A stretch of 64,000 nucleotides of DNA from Flavobacterium pisciphilum (lineage in GTDB: Bacteria; Bacteroidota; Bacteroidia; Flavobacteriales; Flavobacteriaceae): the NCBI RefSeq assembly GCF_020905345.1, contig NZ_JAJJMO010000001.1:1240001-1304000 (forward strand), written 5' to 3'. Position 1 is the stretch's first letter. Every line of letters starts with the position of its first letter. Position numbers and translations under genes: made by a program. Below are positions 29,702-37,794 of the stretch, one piece after another. The notes beneath the pieces were generated by a model, which ran no database searches, was not told the origin of the DNA, and was given only the letters and a program-made list of their open reading frames with translations.

Positions 29702-30592
29702 ATGAGAAACAACATTTTAATACTATTAATTATACACTTAACTTTATTTACTATGGAAACACAAGCACAAAGTTTCAAAACAATCGAAACTAAAGATTTA
29801 AAACTTCAAGTATTCAACGCATCAGAAAATAGTTTTGGTGTAGCATCAGTAATCGTTTCAGGAAAAACAGATGCCATTTTAATTGACACACAATTTACTT
29901 TGGCTGAGGCCGAAAAGGTAGCTCAAGAAATAAAAGCAAGCGGTAAAAAACTAACTACTATTTTTATTTCTCACGGTGATCCTGATTTTTACTTTGGACT
30001 AGAAGTTTTTAAAAAATATTTCCCTGAAGTTACAGCTTATGCCTCTCCTGCAACTGTAGAACATATTAAGGCTACAGCTAAAAAGAAACTAGAAATCTGG
30101 GGAGAAAAATTAGGTAAAAACATTACATCAAATTTTATATTACCACAAGTTTTAGAAGGAAATAGCATTGAATTAGAAGGTCATAAATTAGAGATAATTG
30201 GCTTGGACGAATTCCCAAGTAAAACTTTTATTTGGATACCTTCTATCAAAACAGTTGTTGGCGGAATCAATGTTTTTGGAACTACTTTTAATTTATGGAT
30301 GGCAGATGCACAAACGCCAGAAGCACGCAAAAGCTGGATATCAGTTTTAGATAAAATTGCAGCTTTAAAACCTGAAATTGTTATTCCAGCTCACGCCAAC
30401 AGTAATAGCTCATTTGATATTACTGCTGTAACCCACACTAAAAATTATATTCAGTTTTACGAAGAAGCTTTGAAAACCAACAAAAATTCTGAATCTTTAA
30501 TTAAAGCTATAAAAACAAAATACCCAACACTTACTTTTGAAACTGCCTTGATGATAGGGGCAAAAGTAAATACAGGGGAAATGAAATGGTAA
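29702..30592 (+). CDS. secreted metallo-beta-lactamase-fold protein with altered metal site
   Basis: A 296-residue protein with a signal peptide (to about QAQ at 21-23). The MBL fold is visible: AILIDTQFTLAEAEKVAQEI (58-78), then ISHGDPDFYFGLEVF (89-103) where the metal motif HxHxDH stands, later GLDEFPSKTFIWIPSIKTVVGGINVFG and VIPAHANSNSS. In the metal motif the second and fourth ligand positions read Asp93 and Phe96 instead of His, so zinc binding is weakened or different. It overlaps the next gene by 7 bp. Likely a periplasmic hydrolase of unknown substrate. Confidence 0.8.
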   Translation: MRNNILILLIIHLTLFTMETQAQSFKTIETKDLKLQVFNASENSFGVASVIVSGKTDAILIDTQFTLAEAEKVAQEIKASGKKLTTIFISHGDPDFYFGLEVFKKYFPEVTAYASPATVEHIKATAKKKLEIWGEKLGKNITSNFILPQVLEGNSIELEGHKLEIIGLDEFPSKTFIWIPSIKTVVGGINVFGTTFNLWMADAQTPEARKSWISVLDKIAALKPEIVIPAHANSNSSFDITAVTHTKNYIQFYEEALKTNKNSESLIKAIKTKYPTLTFETALMIGAKVNTGEMKW

Positions 30593-31047
30593 AACAAATA
30601 ATTTTCAGCTTCGCACTACTTTTGGTTCTGTCAAGCTATTCATTAAATAAAGAAAAAATGACAAATCTTGAAATTATAAAAAGCACTTATGAAGGAAAAA
30701 CTTCAGAAGAAAATGGCAAAAATTTAGCCAACCATGTAATTGATGATATTTCGTGGACAGAAGCCAAAGGATTTCCATACGCAGGGACATACATTGGTTT
30801 AGACAACATAACCAAAAATGTTTTTAGTCGATTAGGAAGTGAATGGATTAATTATAAATTTACTCCTGAAGATTATGTTACAAGCGATGACAAAGTTGTA
30901 GCTTACGGTACATATAGTGGTACTTACAAAATTACAGGTAAATCATTTAAAGCCAGAGCAGCACACATTTGAAAATTGAAACACAACAAAATTATAAGCT
31001 TCGAGCAGTTTGTAGACAGCCAAGTTGTAAATGATGCAATGAAATAA
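30586..31047 (+). pseudogene. SnoaL-like protein gene with in-frame TGA
   Basis: The frame starting at 30586 reads through a signal-like N-terminus and a SnoaL/NTF2-like body (EIIKSTYEG...YAGTYIGLDNITKNVF...KVVAYGTYSGTYKITGKSFKARAAHI) to TGA at 30970-30972. The same frame then continues KLKHNKIISFEQFVDSQVVN to TAA at 31045-31047. Relatives read AHIW at this point, so TGG to TGA at a conserved Trp is the simplest explanation, giving 128 of 153 residues. The lost tail is the last strand and helix of the fold, so the product is probably inactive. Sequencing error is possible. Confidence 0.75.
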
Positions 31048-31087
31048 GAAACATCCGTTTATTAAAATTATAATATTTTTTCTAAAC

Positions 31088-31127
31088 AAAAAAAGCCTGT
31101 AAAATATTGTTTTACAGGCTTTTTTTC
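31088..31127. terminator. strong bidirectional terminator
   Basis: AGCCTGTAAAA / TTTTACAGGCT is a perfect 11-bp stem around TATTG, extended by A and T runs. It ends the MBL/SnoaL transcript and lies 3 bp from the putative ICE attachment site. Confidence 0.9.
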
Positions 31128-31129
31128 GT

Positions 31130-31220
31130 GAACGCAGAAGGATTCGAACCAAAGGTTCCGAACCCCTATCAATACTATACTTTCAGTAATTTCAAAAACC
31201 GTTTGCCACGATCTTGCCAC
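31130..31220 (-). other. probable ICE attachment site: tRNA 3'-end-like sequence plus GTGGCAA repeats
   Basis: Read on the minus strand, 31150-31130 is GGTTCGAATCCTTCTGCGTT plus C, the T-loop and acceptor pattern of a tRNA 3' end, but the rest of a tRNA is absent. Next to it GATTCGAACC-AAA-GGTTCCGAAC (31141-31163) is an imperfect inverted repeat like integrase core sites. Two copies of GTGGCAA at 31203-31209 and 31214-31220 are 11 bp apart, like arm-type sites. Chromosomal genes lie to the left and ICE-type genes to the right. No integrase is nearby, so it should be at the other end. Confidence 0.5.
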
Positions 31221-31329
31221 ATTTATTTTAGATGTTTTAAAAACAGCTTATTTTATTGATTTTAGAGAATTTGTAATTCTGCTGCAAACTTAATGATTTT
31301 CGACTAACTTCGTGTCTAAATTAAACTTT

Positions 31330-32112
31330 TTAATTAATGGATTCCGCCTGCTGGTCCGTTTCAACAGCAAGTTGAATTACATGCTGAACCAGGAAAGCAT
31401 CGACCAGAGAAAGGGCATAATCCTTATCGATAGGCAGCATGTCTAGTTGTAAAACCTCATCAATATAATTTTCCGAATTCCATAATTTCCTCACTAAGTC
31501 CGGATGATCTGGCTCAACTCGCTGCATTACTCTTTCGAAACCTAATTCTGCTGTTTCGAGAAATTCAATCCTGTCTGCTCCTGCCAACGGTAAAGCAGAA
31601 ATCTGTACATTATTTTTCTTTTTCATGGGTTTAGATATTATATTGTTGTCGGCTGTTTTGTCGCTTTTGCTTAAACGGTAGTCGTAACCATCTGTTTGAT
31701 GCCCTTCTACGTCCGTAAAAACAATTTGGAAAATTTCAAGTTTATCCTCATCATCGAACAAATAACCTTTCTCCCGCTCTTCACCCGAAAGATATATTTC
31801 CCATTCAACAACACTTATTTTGTGCATATTCTCGAATAGTAGCTTAGACAGTTTTAGTGCCGACGGAGAAGCCTTCAGCATTTCTGTCCATTTTGTAAAT
31901 CCCGCCAACTTCGCAATTTGGTGCTGAGCGTTCATTAAGGTAAAATTGTCTTCATCGATATCGAAATCGAGAGCTAATGCATCGACATCGAAATACTTTG
32001 GCGTATACTGATAAAGGTCGCGGCCATAAGTGGGATCGTAATAGGGCTTTTGTGTTTTAAAATCTTTATAAAGATTTTTTGCCTGGAGTTTGAAGTACTC
32101 AATAGTTTTCAT
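31330..32112 (-). CDS. hypothetical protein near the ICE end
   Basis: A 260-residue soluble acidic protein with no family I can name. The N-terminus MKTIEYFKLQAKNLYKDFKTQ is followed by HQIAKLAGFTKWTEMLKAS (about 65-83), a helical pattern seen at the start of some ankyrin-like or small Bacteroidota proteins. A charged middle (SGEEREKGYLFDDEDKLEIFQIVFTD) and a helical end complete it. It has its own promoter (32259-32289) with a leader of about 140 nt. It is the outermost gene of the putative ICE. Confidence 0.55.
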   Translation of the reverse strand: MKTIEYFKLQAKNLYKDFKTQKPYYDPTYGRDLYQYTPKYFDVDALALDFDIDEDNFTLMNAQHQIAKLAGFTKWTEMLKASPSALKLSKLLFENMHKISVVEWEIYLSGEEREKGYLFDDEDKLEIFQIVFTDVEGHQTDGYDYRLSKSDKTADNNIISKPMKKKNNVQISALPLAGADRIEFLETAELGFERVMQRVEPDHPDLVRKLWNSENYIDEVLQLDMLPIDKDYALSLVDAFLVQHVIQLAVETDQQAESIN

Positions 32113-32258
32113 AATACATTCCTTTTAGTACCAGCAATATTATCCTGAATTTGAGCGTTCGTAATCTTGTTTGGATAATAAGCAGGAAGGTTTGCACTAT
32201 TAAACTATTGGCTGATAAAATCTTTGCACGAACGGGCCAGCTTGCCAACAAGCATATA

Positions 32259-32289
32259 CAAATATAAATATATAATACTGAAATACAAA
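32259..32289 (-). promoter_or_regulatory. Bacteroidota-type promoter for the 31330-32112 gene
   Basis: On the minus strand TTTG (32289-32286), a 19-bp spacer and TATATTTG (32266-32259) match the -33 TTG / -7 TAnnTTTG consensus of the Bacteroidota primary sigma factor. The transcript would have a leader of about 140 nt before the ATG at 32112. Confidence 0.65.
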
Positions 32290-32425
32290 CACATAATCGA
32301 ATTTATTTTTTTTTAGATTTGCTAGCTGACAGGACAATAATTAAACCACGACAATAAAGTAATTCCTATATTTCAGACACTGTAGGTTATGGATTTAAAA
32401 TCGTCACTAAATTAAAAGGAAGTAC

Positions 32426-32455
32426 TTGTATATAAAAAGTAAACTTATATTTTTG
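32426..32455 (+). promoter_or_regulatory. Bacteroidota-type promoter for the histone H1-like gene
   Basis: TTG (32426-32428), a 19-bp spacer and TATTTTTG (32448-32455) match the consensus. Start of transcription would be near 32461, leaving about 20 nt of leader before the ATG at 32482. Confidence 0.75.
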
Positions 32456-32481
32456 CCTACTTAATTTAACAATAAAAAAAC

Positions 32482-32658
32482 ATGAAAGATTTAATAGCAA
32501 AAATTAGTGCAGAAATCGAAACTTTTAGGACAGAATCAGATTCGCTGATTGAAAAAGGCGTTAAGGCAGCTGGAGCTAGAGCTCGTAAATCAACATTAGA
32601 AATTGAAAAACTATTAAAAGAGTTTAGAAAAGTTTCTATTGAGGAATCTAAAAAATAA
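32482..32658 (+). CDS. histone H1-like DNA-binding protein
   Basis: A 58-residue protein, easily missed because it is short: MKDLIAKISAEIETFRTE..., then EKGVKAAGARARKSTLEIEK and LLKEFRKVSIEESKK. This layout matches the short histone-H1-like (Hc1-type) proteins found in Flavobacteriia, which have an acidic coiled N-terminal half and a basic middle and are thought to compact DNA. It has its own strong promoter and terminator, so it is a real single-gene unit. Whether it belongs to the ICE or the chromosome cannot be decided here. As an ICE gene it could act like the nucleoid proteins that mobile elements carry to mask their own DNA. Confidence 0.8.
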   Translation: MKDLIAKISAEIETFRTESDSLIEKGVKAAGARARKSTLEIEKLLKEFRKVSIEESKK

Positions 32659-32683
32659 ACTCATTCTTATTTTTACTTAACTG

Positions 32684-32712
32684 GCCTTTCAGATTTCTGA
32701 AGGGCTTTTTTA
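32684..32712 (+). terminator. intrinsic terminator after the H1-like gene
   Basis: GCCTTTCAG-ATTT-CTGAAGGGC is a 9-bp stem with one G-T pair, followed by TTTTTT. It is 26 bp after the stop codon. Confidence 0.85.
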
Positions 32713-32757
32713 ATTTCTAATTAAAAAATTTGACTGTAAATCTATAATACTTTTTCA

Positions 32758-33804
32758 TTAATCTTTCATATATGAGAAACCGTTATTGCTTGCAATCGTG
32801 ATTAAAGGCTGAATAGTTTCTTTATATCGCAAATAATCAAATCCACTATCTCCATCTAAATTAGGAAAGATGCTAAGATATTCCTCCAAATATTTATTCT
32901 TACAATTATAACTTTTTACTATTTCATAAGCAGTCTTTTGCAGAGTATAAAACTTATCAAAATACCTATCTAAAGACGGAAGTTTATCGCTTTTGAAGGA
33001 ATTAAAGTTTTTATCAATTGGAATAAGATTCCAAATTAAATCATGAGAAACAAACGCATGAGGTACAAAATGGTCCAAAGCATATTTTTTTTCATCAAAC
33101 AATAATCTGTTATTGGTAAACAAACAATCTATTGTCCCCAATTCATTAAATACCAATTTCCAATATTCATTTGTCTGTTTTATCAAAGAATTCCGTGCTA
33201 AAGATTTGCTTATTTTATTTGGAATATCCGGAACATTTGGATTTCTTTTTTGTAGAAAGAGTGACAAATTCCAAAAACAAAAATCCTTAAGTATTTTTGA
33301 ATTCATTTTTAAATAGCTAATCCAAATTGGATTTATCTCAATATGATCTTTTCCTAACCGGTAAATACATCCGTGATCGAAATTCTGAGAAAGGGAATAA
33401 ACTTCGTTACGATTTCCGGAAAACCAAGAAGAAATAAACCAGTGAGGTACATTTTTATCGAAGTGATTTAATATTTTAAGAGTTTCAATCTTCTGAGTGT
33501 TTTCCAAGACAGAATTTATTATGCTTCTATTTTCATTTATTTTAAGATTTTCAATTTTCAGAATAGCTTTAACCGCTTCCTGAATAAGATCTTGTTTACC
33601 AAAAGAAATATGGAAATAATTAACTGTGTACCAAGAATTACTTATCATTCTTGCGAATATCCTTTGCTTATCAATATGAATGCTCCCCTCTTCTATTAAT
33701 TCAAGAATAGCCAAAAACCAGTAGAACTTATAACTAGCAGAAGTATTTGCAAATACAGAAGATAATTTATTTATTGGCAAATATTGGGAATATGGTAAGC
33801 TCAT
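32758..33804 (-). CDS. HNH endonuclease domain protein
   Basis: A 348-residue protein. The HNH nuclease pattern is near the C-terminus: KKYALDHFVPHAFVSHD (about 239-255), LIWNLIPID (257-265) and NSFKSDKLP (268-276). Candidate residues are Asp244-His245, Asn259 and Asn268, with Asp273. The N-terminal 200 residues are helical with no family recognised and probably recognise the target. It is the last gene of the minus-strand cluster that begins at 39982, separated from the nuclease gene upstream by 127 bp. HNH proteins of this type occur in restriction and other defence islands. Nuclease role is inferred from the motif. Confidence 0.75.
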   Translation of the reverse strand: MSLPYSQYLPINKLSSVFANTSASYKFYWFLAILELIEEGSIHIDKQRIFARMISNSWYTVNYFHISFGKQDLIQEAVKAILKIENLKINENRSIINSVLENTQKIETLKILNHFDKNVPHWFISSWFSGNRNEVYSLSQNFDHGCIYRLGKDHIEINPIWISYLKMNSKILKDFCFWNLSLFLQKRNPNVPDIPNKISKSLARNSLIKQTNEYWKLVFNELGTIDCLFTNNRLLFDEKKYALDHFVPHAFVSHDLIWNLIPIDKNFNSFKSDKLPSLDRYFDKFYTLQKTAYEIVKSYNCKNKYLEEYLSIFPNLDGDSGFDYLRYKETIQPLITIASNNGFSYMKD

Positions 33805-33931
33805 AAAACCATTTAGATTTAGATTTAAAAATATTATTGAAATGAATACTTCGGAAATTGTAATTGAAGCGTAAATAAAACTGATGGGAAATCTTTTCCT
33901 ACGTATAATAGCTATAAAATAGTTTTTGAAT

Positions 33932-34723
33932 TTATTTCAATTTTTCAAGACGTTGCTGGGCTTTTGTTAAAATTTCTTCACTGAATAAAACTTTATATTT
34001 ATCTTTCTGAATTATACTTTCAATTGTAAGATCCAGCCTATTTATTTCAAACATTTTAAGTAGTCCAGAATGTAACTTCTCAGTACCCTCTTTTATTAGA
34101 CGATTTGCGGCACCAATAGCTCCGTAATCGTAAATCTGGTTCAGGATAATTGATTTGTTAATTTTTGCACCTGCTTTTAATGACAGATCAATTGATGAAA
34201 TTAATTCGTCATGCAACTGGTTTTCTAAAATTATGAATTCATTTTCTTTTGTATCAGCACAAAGAACATCATTTGCTAACAAAGCTCTTTTGTCGTATTG
34301 GATAACAATTTCTTTTAATTTATTGAAACGGATGAAAAACTGTTTTATTAGTTGCGTTTCTTCACTTTGTACAATAAATTCATGGTTATAATATTCAGCA
34401 GAATTGGTCCAGTTATAGGAACCAGCTATTAATTTAACATTGTCAAATATTGCATATTTGTCATGCAAAAATTTTCCACTTCTAGCTGATAAAACATAAA
34501 CTTTTCCACCTTTATTTATAAAGTTTTCGAAAGATAATCTCGTATTTTCATAGTGGTCACTTATTATAATTTCTACAGAACAGCCAGTATCTAATTTGTC
34601 ACTTAACTGGCCAAGCAGGTCTTTACTAGTAAACCAAGCAACTGACACAATAATTGATTCTCTTGCTGAATAAATATTTGATTCAATTTTTTTCTTAATA
34701 TCTTGAAATGATGCTGTTGTCAT
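33932..34723 (-). CDS. phospholipase D-family nuclease-like protein
   Basis: A 263-residue protein with one complete HKD motif: LHDKYAIFD (His87, Lys89, Asp94) followed by GSYNWTNSAE (101-110). The N-terminal half shows the usual PLD fold start (ARESIIVSVAWFTSKDLLGQL). A single HKD copy implies a dimer forming one active site, as in the nuclease Nuc and the restriction enzyme BfiI. The C-terminal 130 residues are helical. A 169-bp gap separates it from the gene upstream, so it may have its own promoter. In this setting a DNA- or RNA-cleaving effector is more likely than a lipid-acting enzyme. Confidence 0.8.
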   Translation of the reverse strand: MTTASFQDIKKKIESNIYSARESIIVSVAWFTSKDLLGQLSDKLDTGCSVEIIISDHYENTRLSFENFINKGGKVYVLSARSGKFLHDKYAIFDNVKLIAGSYNWTNSAEYYNHEFIVQSEETQLIKQFFIRFNKLKEIVIQYDKRALLANDVLCADTKENEFIILENQLHDELISSIDLSLKAGAKINKSIILNQIYDYGAIGAANRLIKEGTEKLHSGLLKMFEINRLDLTIESIIQKDKYKVLFSEEILTKAQQRLEKLK

Positions 34724-34892
34724 AAATTTTTCGTTAATTTTTCGATTTGGTTAGTCTTAACTTGTAAAAATATCAGGCGATAGAGCTTGCAGATTTTCAC
34801 TTCAAATTGAAAACTTTTAAAAGAGTTTAAAAAAAGCTTCTTTTGACGAATCTATAAATTCATAATAGACTTCCAAAAAAAGGCTTATCATA

Positions 34893-35864
34893 TTAAGAAT
34901 TTAAATTTAAGGATATGTCATAATACCAAGTACACCATGAATCATGACTAGTTACATCTTCAAATTTTTCAGGTACAGGATAAATTATTCTGATTTCCGG
35001 ATTATGTAGTGCAAATAAACATACTCCTAGCGCCATAGGTTTTGTACCAATTGGAGCAATATTTATAAAAAGATCTTGATATTCAGTCTTGTCCTTAATA
35101 CTGGTCAGTAAGTTGTAGGTATCAAAAGGATTTGTTGATCTGCTAAATACAAGTTTATTACCACCTTTATTTACAACTTTTTCATTAGAAATTAAGCTAA
35201 TATCTTTAAAATTTGGAGAGTAGCTAGGAAAACCATTTACCAAAATTGTTTTTTTTGGCGCAACACTTTCATCTAGTTCGGCCGATAAATCTCCATCAAA
35301 ACCGAGCATGATAATAAGTAAACTATCATTTTTATTGGCATCATTTCCACTAAAACTTGCTATTTCCTCGATACTTACTGGACCTACACTTGAATGATAT
35401 TCACTATATAGACCTTTATTAAATACGTAGTTTTTCGGCTCAGTGTAGAAAATCGTAACATTTTCAATTTCACAAACAGTCTTCAACCAATTTAAAAGTG
35501 TAAAAAAAAATGGTTTAGTGAAGAAAGAAATGTCTACAGCTATTTGAGAATCTTTTGGAATATCGATATCTAATAGCTTTAAGGCAGCGGAAGGATTTTT
35601 TAAAGAACAATTATAAATTTTTGTTTTATATGATAAATTTTTATAATTCTCAGAACCAATACTTTTACGCTTTTTTATTGAATCTTCCCTTTCGTTAAAA
35701 TTAAACAGAACTACGTTGTCGACTTCAATTTTATTTTGTTCTGCAACAAATATGGATTTATATGCTCTCAAATCTGTTCCAACAGCTAACAAAAAAAAAT
35801 CAAATTTCTCAATATCATTGTTCCAGTTTTCATTTAAAACATTCGATTTATAAATTATTTCCAT
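34893..35864 (-). CDS. CARF-like Rossmannoid protein of a predicted conflict system
   Basis: I start this at MEIIYKSN (35864), one base after the stop of the ATPase gene, rather than at the overlapping upstream Met at 35927. The 323-residue product alternates strands and helices. IPKDSQIAVDISFFTKPFFFTLLNWL (near 112-137) gives a D-x-S/T strand end, and NIAPIGTKPMALGVCLFAL (about 265-283) resembles the TGGTKxM loop of CARF-type Rossmann folds that bind cyclic oligonucleotides. I know no exact family. Tight coupling to the ATPase suggests both act in one complex, this one perhaps sensing a nucleotide ligand. That role is inference from fold pattern and context. Confidence 0.55.
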   Translation of the reverse strand: MEIIYKSNVLNENWNNDIEKFDFFLLAVGTDLRAYKSIFVAEQNKIEVDNVVLFNFNEREDSIKKRKSIGSENYKNLSYKTKIYNCSLKNPSAALKLLDIDIPKDSQIAVDISFFTKPFFFTLLNWLKTVCEIENVTIFYTEPKNYVFNKGLYSEYHSSVGPVSIEEIASFSGNDANKNDSLLIIMLGFDGDLSAELDESVAPKKTILVNGFPSYSPNFKDISLISNEKVVNKGGNKLVFSRSTNPFDTYNLLTSIKDKTEYQDLFINIAPIGTKPMALGVCLFALHNPEIRIIYPVPEKFEDVTSHDSWCTWYYDISLNLNS

Positions 35865-35865
35865 A

Positions 35866-37794
35866 TTAAAATCCAAGTTCTGTTTGAGAATTATTTTTTG
35901 TAATTGGTTTAACTCTAGTTTTTTCAAGCCTAAATTCGATTCCTTCCTTCTCCATTAATGCAGTTATTTCTGAAGAATTGTATTCCTCTGAAAAACCTCC
36001 TCTAGTCCTGTATGAAAACTGAAAAATTGGCGCAAATACTCTATTCAAAATAAATATATCATTTTTCTTTTTTCCTATGGATTGTTGTTGAGTTTTTTGC
36101 TTTCTTTGAATTATTGACCATCTTTGAGCAGCTTCGAAGGCATCTTTTGTTGATGTAGTAAGTAATGTTTTATCTACTGAAAACTGATTTGTTTCAGGAT
36201 AACGAATAAGAATGTCTCTATGGTATCTTTTAAAAGTATCACCGAGATTCAATGCAAAAAAGTATAATTTATTACCAAACTTTTCAATTCTGCGTATTTG
36301 TTGTAATTCAGTTTCAGCTAAATCTCGAGAGGCATTACTTTGTAAATGCTTCGGAATATTTCCACTTTCAATTAAAGTTTTCTTATTTTCAAATTCAGCA
36401 TACTGAAAACAACGACGACAAAGTTCAATAAAATGACCAACTATGCCAGATGATAAATAACTAAAAGTATTAAAAGAATAATAACTTTTATCTTTTTTAT
36501 AAATTGTTGCAATAATAAACATTAGTGAAAGTTTATATTTATCGACATAGTCCATTTTATATTTTGAAAGATTTGGGTCAGCAGCACCAATCAAATATGC
36601 TTTCATTGCGCTATTAATTTCCTTACTTGTTTTACCTCGCTTAAACCATAAGCAATTTAGTACCTGTAGTAATGGATTCTCAATACATGTTAGCAGTCTT
36701 TTATCATCTTTATTATCGATTGAATAGTGCGAAAATATTTTCTCATGTTTAATTCCAACAATTTCAATTGCCTCCAAAACTAAATCCTCTTTTTCACCTA
36801 AAAAATCTGCAATATCAATAAGATTGTTTTGTACAAAACATTCAATTTTTGATAATCTTTTGTTAGCAATATCCCTAAGATATTTTGAGTAACCTGACGA
36901 TTTAATCAAATATTCTTCAAATATTATATTCCTGTAATCTCTACCTTCTTTTATAAAATCATCAGTACTGATTGTATCATAGGTTCTAAAACCTTCAAGT
37001 CTCATCCCTAATCGAAATGTAATACCTGGCTTTACAAATTTTAAGAGTGTATTTATCAATCTTTGTTGCAATTCCAGAAAATTTTCGTATTCATCAATCA
37101 TTAGTACAAATTTAAAATCTTCCGGTACTTCGAGAATATTTTTTTTGAAAGCATCTGCTATACCAAAAATAAGATATTGAGAATTATATATAAATTCTGA
37201 TTCAAACTCTACATTTTTTAATGGAATTTGCGACCTAAACAAATTAATTTCAGTAATTTTAGAGTCTACAAATGAAATCATTGCAGACAAATCCACAAAA
37301 CTAGTATTACTTCCTGTTAAAAGCGCAGAGCAATCTTCAAAAAACTTTTTGGTAAATTTAATATCAATCTTTTTATCCATTTCGAGTGAATGAAAATAAG
37401 CGAGATACACTTTGGCAATGTACAGTTCAAAATAATGAGTAAAAATTACTAACCATTTTTCATCACTAACACCGAAACCTTCAAATGATCTTAAGATGGG
37501 TCCGTCAATTCTAATATAGAAACCTGCTCCATTTAATAATTTGTTAGTTGGGTCAGTGTGATCTCTGCTTAATAGTTTTTTTTGCACATCGTAGGAACAA
37601 TATCTTAAAAACATAGTTTTTCCAGTACCGCGTCCACCCATAAAGACGATTGGATTTGGATCTGAAAATACTTCTTTTTCAGTTAAACCAAATTCAACAA
37701 AACTAAATGGATTACTCCAATATTCTAATATCATATTATTATCCATGACATTAGCATTATATTCAGAAAAGGGATTTTTATATGTATTTTCCAA
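35866..37794 (-). CDS. ORC/CDC6-like AAA+ ATPase
   Basis: A 642-residue protein with Walker A GGRGTGKT (53-60) and Walker B FVLMIDEYENF (229-239), followed by a sensor-like strand ITFRLGMRLEGFRTY. The motif IDEYENF and overall layout match ATPases related to ORC1/CDC6 that are found beside phosphoribosyltransferase-like genes in predicted prokaryotic conflict systems. The C-terminal 300 residues are helical, ending in a basic tail. The gene overlaps the PRTase-like gene upstream by 17 bp. It probably uses ATP to assemble on DNA or to control the partner proteins. The ATPase call is firm; the ORC-like label is by resemblance. Confidence 0.75.
   Translation of the reverse strand: MENTYKNPFSEYNANVMDNNMILEYWSNPFSFVEFGLTEKEVFSDPNPIVFMGGRGTGKTMFLRYCSYDVQKKLLSRDHTDPTNKLLNGAGFYIRIDGPILRSFEGFGVSDEKWLVIFTHYFELYIAKVYLAYFHSLEMDKKIDIKFTKKFFEDCSALLTGSNTSFVDLSAMISFVDSKITEINLFRSQIPLKNVEFESEFIYNSQYLIFGIADAFKKNILEVPEDFKFVLMIDEYENFLELQQRLINTLLKFVKPGITFRLGMRLEGFRTYDTISTDDFIKEGRDYRNIIFEEYLIKSSGYSKYLRDIANKRLSKIECFVQNNLIDIADFLGEKEDLVLEAIEIVGIKHEKIFSHYSIDNKDDKRLLTCIENPLLQVLNCLWFKRGKTSKEINSAMKAYLIGAADPNLSKYKMDYVDKYKLSLMFIIATIYKKDKSYYSFNTFSYLSSGIVGHFIELCRRCFQYAEFENKKTLIESGNIPKHLQSNASRDLAETELQQIRRIEKFGNKLYFFALNLGDTFKRYHRDILIRYPETNQFSVDKTLLTTSTKDAFEAAQRWSIIQRKQKTQQQSIGKKKNDIFILNRVFAPIFQFSYRTRGGFSEEYNSSEITALMEKEGIEFRLEKTRVKPITKNNSQTELGF

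Noticed and set aside
31130..31200. A complete tRNA gene.
   Set aside because: Only the T-loop and acceptor-like 3' part is present; no anticodon or D arm can be drawn.
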